Part shown: in pieces, positions 1 to 7,616 of the stretch
Layout of the letters: every line of letters begins with the position of its first letter
How positions within the stretch are numbered: position 1 is the stretch's first letter
Origin: Bacteroidales bacterium
Lineage (GTDB): Bacteria; Bacteroidota; Bacteroidia; Bacteroidales; WCHB1-69
Assembly (NCBI GenBank): GCA_031257735.1
Contig: JAIROC010000162.1
Location: forward strand, 1 to 12,070
Reading direction: 5' to 3'
Length of the DNA: 12,070 nt
The notes under the pieces: model-generated
Told to the model about the DNA's origin: nothing
Databases searched by the model: none
The model's input: only the letters and a program-made list of their open reading frames with translations
Program-made: the position numbers and the translations under genes

Positions 1-1860
1 ATGAAGCGTTATTGGGGTAGTGTTGTAAAATTAGTTTTGTTTTGGTTGTTATTTTTCGCATTCACAAGGCTTTTGTTTTTGCTTGTATATAACAATCTAC
101 TTTCAGCTGTTCCGATGAAAGAAATTTTCGCGGTATTTTATCATGCTTTGCGATTGGACATAGCAACAGCATGTTATTTTCTGAGTATTCCTTTGCTGAT
201 TTTTGTATTACAGCTTTGTATTCGTCACAGGATAACAACATTATTGCTTCGTATTATTGTGATTATTGAGTTGATACTTGCATCATTGATTACATTTGCC
301 GAAATAGGAATATATGGAGAGTGGCGTAGCAAATTAAATTATAAAGCCCTTGTATATTTGCGTCATCCTGACGAAATTTTCAGAACAGCTACATCATTTC
401 AGATTATCTTTTTCATACTTGGCATTATTGTATTGGTAGTTGGTTTTTATTTATTGTACAATCGTTTTGTGATAAGACCGCCTATTGTTCCACAGAAGAA
501 AGCATTTATAAAAGTACCTGTCTGTTTACTGCTTACAGGAGGTTTATGTTTTACAGGTATGCGTGGCGGAATAAACGCTATACCGATAACCCAGAGTTCA
601 GCATATTTTTCTCATGTTGATATTTTGAATGAAGCAGCTGTAAATACGTGTTGGAATATTATGCTCAACATCATTGACTTTAGATCGTTGGAAGATAATA
701 ATCTTTTTTCATATATGGATAATGTAACGGCAGATGAGACCGTAAAACAGTTGCAGAAAGCAACCAAAGATACTACAGTTTCCGTATTGAAGAAAACCGA
801 TATTAATATTGTTGTTCTTTTGTTGGAAAGTTGGACGGCAGATGTTTTGGAATTGATAAATGGCAGTAATGAGATAACGCCACATTTTAGCGCTCTTGCG
901 AAGGAAGGGTTGCTTTTCACACATTTTTATTCAAACGGACATCGTTCACAGCAGGCTATTTGTAGTATTTTAAGTGGTTTCCCTTCCATTCCCAATTATG
1001 ACATTACGAATAATCACAGCAAATATAAACATCTTCCAAGTCTTGCCAAAGTCTTTAAAGAGAAAGGCTATCATACATCTTTTTATTTCGGAGGAAATTT
1101 GGATTATGGAAATATACGGGCATTTTTATTACATGCCAATGTGGACGAGATTATAGAAGAAAAAAATATAAATAACAATATTCCGCATGGCAAATTAGGC
1201 ATTCACGATGAATATATGTTGGCATATCATCGAAAGCATTTGAGAAAAGAACGGAAACCTTTTTTTACGATTTTGTTCACTTTGAGTTCCCACAGTCCAT
1301 ACGACGAACCTAAAAATGTGGCACAGTTGAATTGGAATACCACTGAAATAAAGTATTTGAATGCTGTTAAGTATACGGATTATTGGTTAGGACGATATTT
1401 TGACAGTGTAAAAAATCAATCATGGTATGACAATACATTATTTATATTAGTCGCCGATCATGGTCATTCTTCACATATTGACAGGTCTTATTACGAAACA
1501 AATTATCAACATATTCCGATGCTATGGTACGGAAATGTTCTCAAAGAAGAATTTAAAGGCGTTCAATGTGATATTATCGGTTCACATGTAGACATACCTG
1601 AAACATTATTGTCTCAATTAGGTTATAATACCTCTTTATTTACATGGGGGAGAAACATGTTTAATCCATATTGCAATCAATATGTCTATTATGAAATCAC
1701 CAAAGGATTTGGCTGGATAACGCCAGCAGGAAGTTACACCTATTCGCCAGAAAGAGAAACTTTTTTTTATTATAACGGCGATGAAACAAAAAAAGATACT
1801 CTTCTTTTTACAGGAAAAGCATATATGCACAAACTTTTCAAGACATATCTTTCTTATTGA
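1..1860 (+). CDS. LTA synthase-family membrane sulfatase/phosphotransferase
   Basis: This 619-aa protein has about five hydrophobic segments (near residues 9-30, 56-74, 82-104, 133-155 and 170-187), followed by a sulfatase-fold domain from about residue 266 that should lie outside the inner membrane. Visible motifs are LLLES (E276, metal ligand), NGHRSQQAI with S316 where LtaS has its nucleophilic Thr, SSHSPY (H431) and ADHGH (D486, H487, metal ligands). The family moves phosphoglycerol or phosphoethanolamine-type groups from phospholipid to envelope polymers. Gram-negative members are mostly uncharacterised, so the substrate is unknown. The first base of the window is the first base of the ATG, so no upstream signals can be seen. 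The N-terminus (MKRYWGS followed by a hydrophobic helix) looks like a real start. The gene converges on the sugar kinase. Membership of the family is confident; the function is not. Confidence 0.88.
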   Translation: MKRYWGSVVKLVLFWLLFFAFTRLLFLLVYNNLLSAVPMKEIFAVFYHALRLDIATACYFLSIPLLIFVLQLCIRHRITTLLLRIIVIIELILASLITFAEIGIYGEWRSKLNYKALVYLRHPDEIFRTATSFQIIFFILGIIVLVVGFYLLYNRFVIRPPIVPQKKAFIKVPVCLLLTGGLCFTGMRGGINAIPITQSSAYFSHVDILNEAAVNTCWNIMLNIIDFRSLEDNNLFSYMDNVTADETVKQLQKATKDTTVSVLKKTDINIVVLLLESWTADVLELINGSNEITPHFSALAKEGLLFTHFYSNGHRSQQAICSILSGFPSIPNYDITNNHSKYKHLPSLAKVFKEKGYHTSFYFGGNLDYGNIRAFLLHANVDEIIEEKNINNNIPHGKLGIHDEYMLAYHRKHLRKERKPFFTILFTLSSHSPYDEPKNVAQLNWNTTEIKYLNAVKYTDYWLGRYFDSVKNQSWYDNTLFILVADHGHSSHIDRSYYETNYQHIPMLWYGNVLKEEFKGVQCDIIGSHVDIPETLLSQLGYNTSLFTWGRNMFNPYCNQYVYYEITKGFGWITPAGSYTYSPERETFFYYNGDETKKDTLLFTGKAYMHKLFKTYLSY

Positions 1861-1966
1861 TTTATGGGAAAAGCATGAAAGGACAAAAAAGGTAAAAGCA
1901 AAAGTAAGATACATTTATTTTCAGCTTTCAGCTTGCAATTTTCAACTAAAAAACCTTGTCAATTGC
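1861..1966. other. Convergent intergenic spacer
   Basis: This 106-bp gap lies between two convergent genes. It contains a short direct repeat (TTTCAGC twice near 1919-1932) and an ATTTTCAA-like run. These resemble, on the opposite strand, the ATTGAAA tandem repeat found near 11900. No convincing GC-rich terminator hairpin is seen, although both genes must end here. Confidence 0.4.
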
Positions 1967-2947
1967 TTAAAGTTCTTTAATCTTTTTCTGTAGTTTATCC
2001 CATTTTTCATGTGGAAACTTTGGACCAATTTCTTCTACTATCTGGGAAGCCAGGTAAGAACCCATTTTTCCACATCGTTGCAAGTTATAATGATTAGCAT
2101 AACCATACAAAAACCCAGAAGCATATAAATCACCCGCTCCTGTTGTATCTATACAGTTGGCAGGAAAAATGTTTATGATTTCTTTTTGTTCATCTTGCAT
2201 AATTAAAGAACCTTTGTTTCCAATTTTTACGACAGCTATATTTGTTCGTTCGGCTAAATAAGATAAGGAATTATCGACGGACATTTTGGTAAGAGTTATT
2301 GCTTCTTCCTCATTTGCAAATACAATATCGACATGTTCTTCGATTATTGTATTTAAAAAATCTCTATTTTCTTCTACAATATTATAGCTTGCCAAATCCA
2401 AAGAGACTTCCAATCCCTGTTTTTTTGCCGTTGTAATTGCTTTGTATATCAAATCGTGGTTTTGTAATAAATAACCTTCAATATGAAAGACGTCATATCC
2501 ATTGAAAATATCGTCGGAAATATCATCCGTATCCAATTCTGCAGCGACACCTAAATAAGTAGCCATAGTACGTTCACCATCAGGGGAAATAAATGCAGTA
2601 CAGAAGCCTGACATTTTGTTATTTTTGTCGGTTATTAAGCGTGGAGCTACATGATGATTTTGCAAGTCTGACGAAAAAGCATTACCAAATTCATCATTAC
2701 TGACTTTCCCAACAAAAGCAGTGTCAATGCCTAAACGCGCCAAAGCAAAAACAGTATTAGCAGCAGAGCCTCCCGATACAATGGTGCGATTTAAGGTATT
2801 AGTTGTCTTTGCTAATTTTGATGCAGTATCGACGTCAACCAATTGCATACTTCCTTTGGGTAGATTTTGCATTTGCAAAAACGAATCATCATCAATGCGT
2901 ATCAAAACATCGACTAATGCATTCCCCATTCCTAATATTTTCTTCAT
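1967..2947 (-). CDS. PfkB-family carbohydrate/nucleoside kinase (adenosine kinase-like)
   Basis: This cytosolic ATP-dependent kinase has 326 aa, the normal length for the ribokinase/adenosine kinase family. It opens with the N-terminal strand ILGMGNALVDV (residues 4-14). The substrate-site glycine motif SGGSAANT follows at 58-65, with the lid region around GKVSNDEFG (80-88). The family's second signature, DTTGAGD, is at 267-273, where D273 is the catalytic base and the glycines form the anion hole. Bacteroidota homologues are usually annotated as adenosine kinase, but ribokinase, fructokinase or another PfkB substrate cannot be excluded from sequence. The ATG lies about 16 nt downstream of the terminator T-tract that follows tRNA-Asn. 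The gene therefore probably depends on read-through from the tRNA promoter or on a promoter hidden inside the tRNA region. No Shine-Dalgarno is present; the upstream region is A-rich, as is normal here. Confidence 0.9.
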   Translation of the reverse strand: MKKILGMGNALVDVLIRIDDDSFLQMQNLPKGSMQLVDVDTASKLAKTTNTLNRTIVSGGSAANTVFALARLGIDTAFVGKVSNDEFGNAFSSDLQNHHVAPRLITDKNNKMSGFCTAFISPDGERTMATYLGVAAELDTDDISDDIFNGYDVFHIEGYLLQNHDLIYKAITTAKKQGLEVSLDLASYNIVEENRDFLNTIIEEHVDIVFANEEEAITLTKMSVDNSLSYLAERTNIAVVKIGNKGSLIMQDEQKEIINIFPANCIDTTGAGDLYASGFLYGYANHYNLQRCGKMGSYLASQIVEEIGPKFPHEKWDKLQKKIKEL

Positions 2948-2963
2948 TTTTTCGATAGATTAT

Positions 2964-2995
2964 AAAAAACAAAAGCCGATTTCTTTATCGGCTTT
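2964..2995 (-). terminator. Intrinsic terminator after tRNA-Asn
   Basis: Read on the minus strand, a perfect 9-bp stem (AAAGCCGAT / ATCGGCTTT, 2995-2987 with 2980-2972) has a 6-nt loop and is followed by a T-rich tract (TTTTGTTTTTT). It begins 4 nt after the tRNA 3' end. It lies between the tRNA and the kinase start, so it may act as a partial terminator or a processing signal within one transcript. Confidence 0.8.
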
Positions 2996-2999
2996 GTTG

Positions 3000-3073
3000 C
3001 TCCCCCTGCTGGACTTGAACCAGCGACCCTCTGATTAACAGTCAGATGCTCTAACCAACTGAGCTAAGGAGGA
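3000..3073 (-). tRNA. tRNA-Asn (anticodon GUU)
   Basis: The minus strand folds into a complete tRNA cloverleaf. The 5' acceptor strand TCCTCCT (3073-3067) pairs with AGGGGGA (3007-3001) through one G-T wobble, and the discriminator base is G at 3000. The D-arm contains AGCTCAGTTGGTTAGAGC. The anticodon stem is CTGA(C)/(A)TCAG and the loop holds GTT (3039-3037), which reads AAC/AAU. The T-arm CTGGTTCAAGTCCAG is canonical. CCA is not encoded (the next bases are CAA), so it must be added after transcription. The gene is preceded by a strong Bacteroidota promoter and followed by an intrinsic terminator. Nothing suggests that it is a split attachment site. Confidence 0.97.
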
Positions 3074-3390
3074 ATGAAAGATATATCATTATCTATTGGC
3101 TGCAAAGATAGCATTTTTTTTAATACAAACAACATATTCGATAAAAATTTTTTTCATTGAAAATTTTATCAGAAAGTCAAATGGTAATCAATCAATTATT
3201 CTTGTCTTGTCTAATATTTTCATTTCGTCAATAAGGTGTTTTGCATCGGAAAATTTGTCAATGATGAATAAAATATATCAACAGATAGAATTATAAGTCC
3301 ATCTTACTTCTATTTTCTATTTAGTGTCTGTCGGAAAACTCATAAATTCATTTCTTCAATGTATAATCGTAATTAAGGAATAACTGTAAA
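3074..3390. other. AT-rich intergenic stretch
   Basis: This stretch contains the tRNA promoter (3103-3133). It also has an AT-rich inverted repeat, GATAAAAATTTTT...AAAATTTTATC (3140-3170, one bulged A, 7-nt loop), which could be a weak terminator for transcripts arriving from the exonuclease. No gene of credible length is seen on either strand. A short minus-strand open stretch ends near 3190 (C-terminal words DEMKILDKTRIID) and could be a decayed remnant, but nothing supports it further. Confidence 0.5.
3103..3133 (-). promoter_or_regulatory. Bacteroidota-type promoter for tRNA-Asn
   Basis: On the minus strand the -7 box TATCTTTG (3110-3103) matches the consensus TAnnTTTG. GTTGTTTG lies upstream at 3133-3126. 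Taking its TTG at 3132-3130 as the -33 element, the spacer is 19 bp, which suits the Bacteroidota primary sigma factor. The predicted transcript starts about 25-30 nt before the tRNA 5' end. Confidence 0.75.
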
Positions 3391-3590
3391 TGGCTGAAAG
3401 CCCGAAATCAATAGCACAGGGGAACGCCCTGTGTAACGTAAACGCCTAAAAACTAAGCCCTGAAAGGGTTTAATCAATTATATGGGAAACAACAAGGGAA
3501 TTAGCTATGCTCGCCGCAACGACACCGTTGGTTGGACATCTTTGTGTGTTTTCACACAAACTCCTTCGCACTGATGTTAATGATTAATTG
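3391..3590. repeat. Palindrome-rich intergenic repeat, about 200 bp
   Basis: A series of short hairpins is packed into about 200 bp: GGCT-GAA-AGCC (3392-3402), CACAGGG/CCCTGTG (3415-3421 with 3427-3433), AAGCCCT-GAA-AGGGTTT (3455-3471, one G-T pair), CAACG-ACAC-CGTTG (3517-3530) and a perfect TTTGTGTG-TTTT-CACACAAA (3541-3560). The block ends one base before the exonuclease stop codon. The first part recurs at 12044-12070. Two short overlapping frames exist on the plus strand (3482-3574, 30 aa; 3507-3587, 26 aa), but the palindromic layout suggests a non-coding dispersed repeat, perhaps mobilised in trans. No transposase is present. Left and right boundaries are estimates. Confidence 0.65.
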
Positions 3591-3591
3591 T

Positions 3592-4407
3592 TTATAGCAA
3601 TTTATCATTCAGCATTTGGATACGGATAGCGTGAATTATTTTTTTTGTATAGAGGGGAAAATCTGCTTTCATCATCCAATCATAATAGGAAGGTTCTTTT
3701 GTAAAGACTTGTTCTACGGCAATTCCTTTGTGTTTGCCAAAGTTAAATATAATCTTATTCTCTTTATCATAGATAAGATGTCCTGCAAAATCTGCATTTT
3801 TACTGTTGGTGGAAAAAGCAGAAAGCGTTGCAATATCATTCTTGACAGGAATATATTCCTTATCGTTTTCGTCAAGGATGACTGTATTTTCGTAGCGACT
3901 TAATTGGGCTTCCAATATTTTAAACGTAGCAACAGTATCGGCTTCAGCAGAATGCGCATTCACTAATTCTTCTCCACAATAGAACTTGTAAGCAGCACGT
4001 AAATTTCGTGGTTCCATACGGTGAAAGATATTTTGTACGTCTATTATACGAACATTTCGAAGGTTGATGTCCATGTCAATACGTAAAAATTCTTCGACGA
4101 GCAAAGGAATGTCGAACTTTAGAAGATTGTATCCCGCTAAATCACAGCCTTTGATAAAATCGCGAATAGAGGGAGCCAATTCCGCAAAAACAGGTTTGTC
4201 TACAACATCTTTATCGTATATACCATGCAGTTTGGATGTTTCTTCTGGAATATGCATTTTTGGATTAATACGCTCTGTCTTAGTGATTGTAGAATTATCC
4301 TGCAAGACTTTCAACATACATATCTCTACGATTTTGTCTGTTCCAATATTCAGTCCCGTAGTTTCTAAATCGAAAAATACAATTGGTTTTGTTAAGTTTA
4401 GTTTCAT
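3592..4407 (-). CDS. DEDDh 3'-5' exonuclease with ExoX-like C-terminal domain
   Basis: This 271-aa protein has all three Exo motifs of the RNase T/DnaQ superfamily: FFDLETTG (D13, E15), GYNLLKFDIPLL (D99) and HSAEADT (H152, D157). These give the DEDDh set of two-metal catalysis. The C-terminal segment FNFGKHKGIAVEQV...YYDWMM (about 221-247) is the small FGK.KG domain found in exonuclease X-like proteins. The likely role is trimming 3' ends of DNA during repair or proofreading; it is not the DnaQ subunit of the polymerase with certainty. The gene lies 27 nt downstream of the lipid kinase on the same strand with no promoter or terminator between, so the two are probably cotranscribed. Its stop codon abuts the palindromic repeat. 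Confidence 0.9.
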   Translation of the reverse strand: MKLNLTKPIVFFDLETTGLNIGTDKIVEICMLKVLQDNSTITKTERINPKMHIPEETSKLHGIYDKDVVDKPVFAELAPSIRDFIKGCDLAGYNLLKFDIPLLVEEFLRIDMDINLRNVRIIDVQNIFHRMEPRNLRAAYKFYCGEELVNAHSAEADTVATFKILEAQLSRYENTVILDENDKEYIPVKNDIATLSAFSTNSKNADFAGHLIYDKENKIIFNFGKHKGIAVEQVFTKEPSYYDWMMKADFPLYTKKIIHAIRIQMLNDKLL

Positions 4408-4434
4408 ATTTTTGTTCTTTCTATTTTAATAAAA

Positions 4435-5337
4435 TTATACTGTTTGTTTTGGTGTAATAACTCGTAATGATTTTGGCAAGACACAAATAGTAATGCTCGT
4501 TTGTCTTTGGATAGGGTCTCCGTCAATGTGGCAAGGTTGGGCAACATTATCTTTTGTATAAATAGTACATCTGGGAAGTCGATAAATTTGTATTGATTTT
4601 GTATCTTTATGCAGATTACCTGTTAATAAAGCCGTTGTACTAAATGGCAATCTAAAGATGTCAGGTTTCTTAACCAAACAAACATCAACACAACCATCCG
4701 CCATAGAGGCTTCTGGAGATATTTTAACATTATACCCCCATTGAGAAGAATTGGCAATACTTACTAACATAGCATTATGTTCTTCTTTTTTCTCTTCATT
4801 TTTTTCTATAATGTAAGTTTGAGGTTTGTATGTTATATAATTTTTCATTACATAATGCAGATACGGAAAAAAACCACGACGAGAAGAATGATCAAACATT
4901 TCTGCAACAAGTCCATCAAAGCCAAGTCCTGCAATACTAATACAAATTTGATTATTTATTTTTAATGTATCTATTTCCAATGAATGTCTTTTATTAATGA
5001 CCTGTATTGCTTTAGAAATACAAGTGGGAATTTGTAAATGATGAGCAAGTCCATTTCCTGACCCTGTAGGAATGAAACCTAAAATCACTTTTTCTCCGAC
5101 CAAAGATCGGGCAATCTCATTAATAGTTCCGTCCCCCCCAACAGCAACAACAATATCTACTGCATCTTTAACAGCCTGAACTGCCAATACCTGTCCATGA
5201 CCACGATATTGTGTTAGCGCTAATTCATAATCATATTGAGATAAATCCAAACGCTTTTTCAATAAACGAGACACTTTTTTATAATGTCCTAATCCTGCAT
5301 AAGGGTTGATAATAAAGACAATTTTCTTTTTGGACAT
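4435..5337 (-). CDS. Diacylglycerol/lipid kinase (DAGK catalytic family, YegS/DgkB-like)
   Basis: This ATP-dependent lipid kinase has 300 aa from the chosen ATG. Visible motifs are FIINPYAG (8-15), the nucleotide-binding GGDGT (67-71), PTGSGNGLAHHL (90-101) and a C-terminal CHIDGDP segment typical of the family. The substrate is probably diacylglycerol or another membrane lipid. The reading frame can be extended 8 codons upstream to a TTG at 5361. That TTG lies inside the promoter -7 box and would precede the expected transcription start, so the ATG at 5337 (MSKKKIVF) is preferred. The start lies 62 nt downstream of the DUF4435 stop. It has its own promoter-like element but no intervening terminator, so read-through from the defence operon is possible. 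Confidence 0.9.
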   Translation of the reverse strand: MSKKKIVFIINPYAGLGHYKKVSRLLKKRLDLSQYDYELALTQYRGHGQVLAVQAVKDAVDIVVAVGGDGTINEIARSLVGEKVILGFIPTGSGNGLAHHLQIPTCISKAIQVINKRHSLEIDTLKINNQICISIAGLGFDGLVAEMFDHSSRRGFFPYLHYVMKNYITYKPQTYIIEKNEEKKEEHNAMLVSIANSSQWGYNVKISPEASMADGCVDVCLVKKPDIFRLPFSTTALLTGNLHKDTKSIQIYRLPRCTIYTKDNVAQPCHIDGDPIQRQTSITICVLPKSLRVITPKQTV

Positions 5338-5350
5338 AAACTGTTTCTTA

Positions 5351-5372
5351 TAATGTTGCAAAGGTATTCATT
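5351..5372 (-). promoter_or_regulatory. Lipid-kinase promoter within 22-bp repeat, left copy
   Basis: The minus strand carries TACCTTTGCA (box TACCTTTG at 5366-5359), a good match to the Bacteroidota -7 consensus. It lies 21 nt upstream of the kinase ATG at 5337, which would give a very short leader. No clear -33 TTTG is found at the expected distance. The 22 bases are identical to 7819-7840 in the same orientation; the two copies bracket the ATPase/DUF4435 operon. Confidence 0.6.
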
Positions 5373-5399
5373 ATGGCTTTTAATTGAGAAGGTGTGGAA

Positions 5400-6248
5400 C
5401 TATGCTACATTTTTCAGAATAACATAACCATTTTCGGTTTGCCAATCAAATAATTGAGCGTATAATTTTGTTTTAAAAAATAATGAAAACGTAAATGATA
5501 ATCTTAAATGTCGGCACAATTCTTTATATGAAACCTGACCGCCAACAATAAGCGCTAATAATGATATTATATCGTGTCCATTACATAAGTTAAGAATATC
5601 TGTTGTTTTATTTATTGCGATAAAACTTTCTATATCAGCATAACTAAGTTCCTTTGTTTTGTTGCTTGATCTTATATTTAATTCATTCAATAATTTCTGC
5701 TTTTGTAGTTTTATTTTTCCATCTTTTATTTCTGACAAGTTTTCTCCGAATTTTATTCCACTAAACAGTATCTTGTTTCCACTAATATCATTATCCCAAC
5801 GAATATATGCTATGTAAGATGATTCTTCTAAAATATTTTGCCACACCGTTTGAGAATTTGATATACGATATTCTGTAAATAAATTAGCACGAACTGTTTC
5901 AAAACTTAACATTGTTATTTCAATATCGTGATAATCTGTATAAAACAAATTCGTTACAGTTGGGTAAACTTTTCTTAAATGTAAAAAATCCGCATCTTGA
6001 ATACCTATAACTTGTTTTGTCTCCTTCGTTAATGTTGTCAAAGCTATTGTTAATTGACCTTTTCCTCCGTGTACAAATTCAACGCTTGCTTTTGTTTCAT
6101 CAAAAAATTTGGGATAGATTCTACAATCATCTTCTCCCTCAACTAATATCCAAACTATCTTACTGCCAATTTCACTGTTTAATGAAAGCCGAATATCATT
6201 GATTTTATTTTGAGCATCAATATTATTTTTCACACTTCTATCTTCCAT
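5400..6248 (-). CDS. DUF4435 TOPRIM-like protein, putative AriB-type PARIS effector
   Basis: This 282-aa protein has the acidic motifs of a TOPRIM-type nuclease. VEGEDD (residues 36-41, catalytic Glu candidate E37) is followed by IGIQDADF (81-88, D85 and D87). The downstream words TDYHDIE (104-110) and LCNGHDIISLL (221-231) are typical of DUF4435 proteins. It starts 3 nt after the ATPase stop codon, so the two are translationally coupled. In the characterised E. coli PARIS system the DUF4435 protein AriB is held by the AriA ATPase. When a phage anti-restriction protein is sensed, AriB is released as an RNase that cuts tRNA and stops growth. Family membership is read from sequence; the role and target here are inferred. 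No signal peptide or membrane segment is present. The neighbouring genes have housekeeping functions, so the pair looks like an acquired cassette. Confidence 0.82.
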   Translation of the reverse strand: MEDRSVKNNIDAQNKINDIRLSLNSEIGSKIVWILVEGEDDCRIYPKFFDETKASVEFVHGGKGQLTIALTTLTKETKQVIGIQDADFLHLRKVYPTVTNLFYTDYHDIEITMLSFETVRANLFTEYRISNSQTVWQNILEESSYIAYIRWDNDISGNKILFSGIKFGENLSEIKDGKIKLQKQKLLNELNIRSSNKTKELSYADIESFIAINKTTDILNLCNGHDIISLLALIVGGQVSYKELCRHLRLSFTFSLFFKTKLYAQLFDWQTENGYVILKNVA

Positions 6249-6251
6249 GGG

Positions 6252-7616
6252 TTAGTTTTCATTAGCAAGGTTAAATAAATCACGCGTTAAGTCCCATCTG
6301 TCATTAATTATTTGTGGTGCGTGCGTAGAAATCAGAAATGAAATTTGTTTCATTTTGCCTATTCTTTGCAAATCTTGAATAAATGTCTTTTGCCACATAA
6401 CGTGCAAAGAAATTTCAGGTTCATCAATTAAGATAAGAGTATTTGGATTGGTTTTAAACAGTAATTCATATTGAAGCACAACTTCCTGTTGCTCTCCAGA
6501 AGACAAGTCCGTTAATTTTAATCTTTGTCCATTGTTTAATTGAAAATAAAACCCCTGCGAACCATCTATTACAATCGCTTTGAAAGCAAATTTCTTTTCA
6601 TTCAGAATATTAACAAACAACTCTATTTTATTTAGTAACTCATCATACACTCTTACCTTTTTCTCAGAATCTCCTAAATAAACAGTCAGTACATTTTTTG
6701 TTTTATCATTGTACTCCGTAACATCTTGTATGGCAGTTGCTATTCCAAAGGTTTTTAGTAATTTTTGTTTTTCAGTTAAGTCGGCAAAACGAGATTTAAA
6801 ATCACTTTCCGATAAAAATTCTTTGCATTCAATTAAGCGTTTAGGGAAAGAACTCTCTAATTCTTGTGTAATTCGATAGGCTTCTAATTGCTTTTGTTCT
6901 ATTAAATCTTTTAACTCTTTCGCATATTCTTCAATGGTATTAATGAACAAACTGTTTGAGTTCACATTACGGTTATCTACTATTTGTTTAAGCAATCGTT
7001 GTTCTTTAATCAAATAGACACTTGTTTCACTCAAAATCTGCAATATCTGAGAACTTTGATTGCCGCTTTGTTTTTTTATAAGTGTTATTATGTGTTCCGA
7101 CAGTTGAGCGCTATTCTCGTTTAAAAACTCATTTACCGTTATTTGTTTTCCTGTTCTATTGTCAATCCATAAATCCGATGCCAATCGTTGTATTGGGAGA
7201 AAATTTTGTAACTCTTGTGCTAATTTATTCTCCAATTCAAAATTATAAACAAAAGTATCTTTCCGTGTATTATTGATGTACAAATCTAAATGAATGTCTG
7301 TCGTTTCTACAGTTTGGGATAGAGATATTATCTGTTGTTGATTATTAATAATTTGAACAGTTTGTTTATCTTTCCCTTTCTTTTTTGTTACATCGATTCT
7401 CCTGTTTTGTTCAAACGAAAGAGAAATCAAGTCAAAATTAAGCTTCTGAAAATAGAAAAACCTTTGATTGAAAAGATTGTAAATAATATTCAAAATGGTT
7501 GTTTTGCCATAACCATTTGGACCTGTCAAAACAGTCAAGTCTTCTTCATTATTCAAGTCTATATTGTAATCAAACAACCCGAATAATTTTTCTATTTTTA
7601 TGCTTTGTAATTTCAT
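6252..7616 (-). CDS. AAA/ABC-type ATPase, putative AriA-type PARIS sensor
   Basis: This 454-aa SMC/RecF-like ATPase contains a complete ABC-type nucleotide site. Walker A is TGPNGYGKTT (31-40, K38), the signature is LSSGEQQ (371-377), Walker B is LILIDEPEISLH (394-405), and the H-loop is STHAPQII (430-437). Between the two halves lies a helical, charged insert with likely coiled coil at about 225-290. The N-terminal beta strand MKLQSIKIEKLFGLFDYNIDL fits a true start. The 3-nt gap to the DUF4435 gene marks one functional unit, as in AriA-AriB. Alternative ATPase defence partners (Septu HNH, Gabija helicase, retron reverse transcriptase) are absent. In PARIS the ATPase forms an oligomer that sequesters AriB and detects phage proteins; that role here is inferred from gene pairing and lengths. 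ATP hydrolysis capacity looks intact. Confidence 0.85.
   Translation of the reverse strand: MKLQSIKIEKLFGLFDYNIDLNNEEDLTVLTGPNGYGKTTILNIIYNLFNQRFFYFQKLNFDLISLSFEQNRRIDVTKKKGKDKQTVQIINNQQQIISLSQTVETTDIHLDLYINNTRKDTFVYNFELENKLAQELQNFLPIQRLASDLWIDNRTGKQITVNEFLNENSAQLSEHIITLIKKQSGNQSSQILQILSETSVYLIKEQRLLKQIVDNRNVNSNSLFINTIEEYAKELKDLIEQKQLEAYRITQELESSFPKRLIECKEFLSESDFKSRFADLTEKQKLLKTFGIATAIQDVTEYNDKTKNVLTVYLGDSEKKVRVYDELLNKIELFVNILNEKKFAFKAIVIDGSQGFYFQLNNGQRLKLTDLSSGEQQEVVLQYELLFKTNPNTLILIDEPEISLHVMWQKTFIQDLQRIGKMKQISFLISTHAPQIINDRWDLTRDLFNLANEN

Noticed and set aside
3000..3073. tRNA-Asn as an attachment site of an integrative element.
   Set aside because: No integrase gene and no repeated tRNA 3' segment is present; the defence cassette is over 2 kb away with its own flanking repeats.
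3320..3345. GTGTCTGTCGGAAAACTC, which resembles an insertion-sequence terminal repeat.
   Set aside because: No matching inverted partner, target duplication or transposase was found in the window.
3482..3587. Two overlapping small plus-strand reading frames (30 and 26 aa).
   Set aside because: They lie inside a run of palindromes, and two overlapping frames with the same sequence constraint are better explained by a structured repeat than by proteins.
5337..5361. Extended lipid-kinase start at TTG 5361.
   Set aside because: The TTG lies in the promoter box, before the expected transcript start; the ATG at 5337 begins exactly where family homology does.
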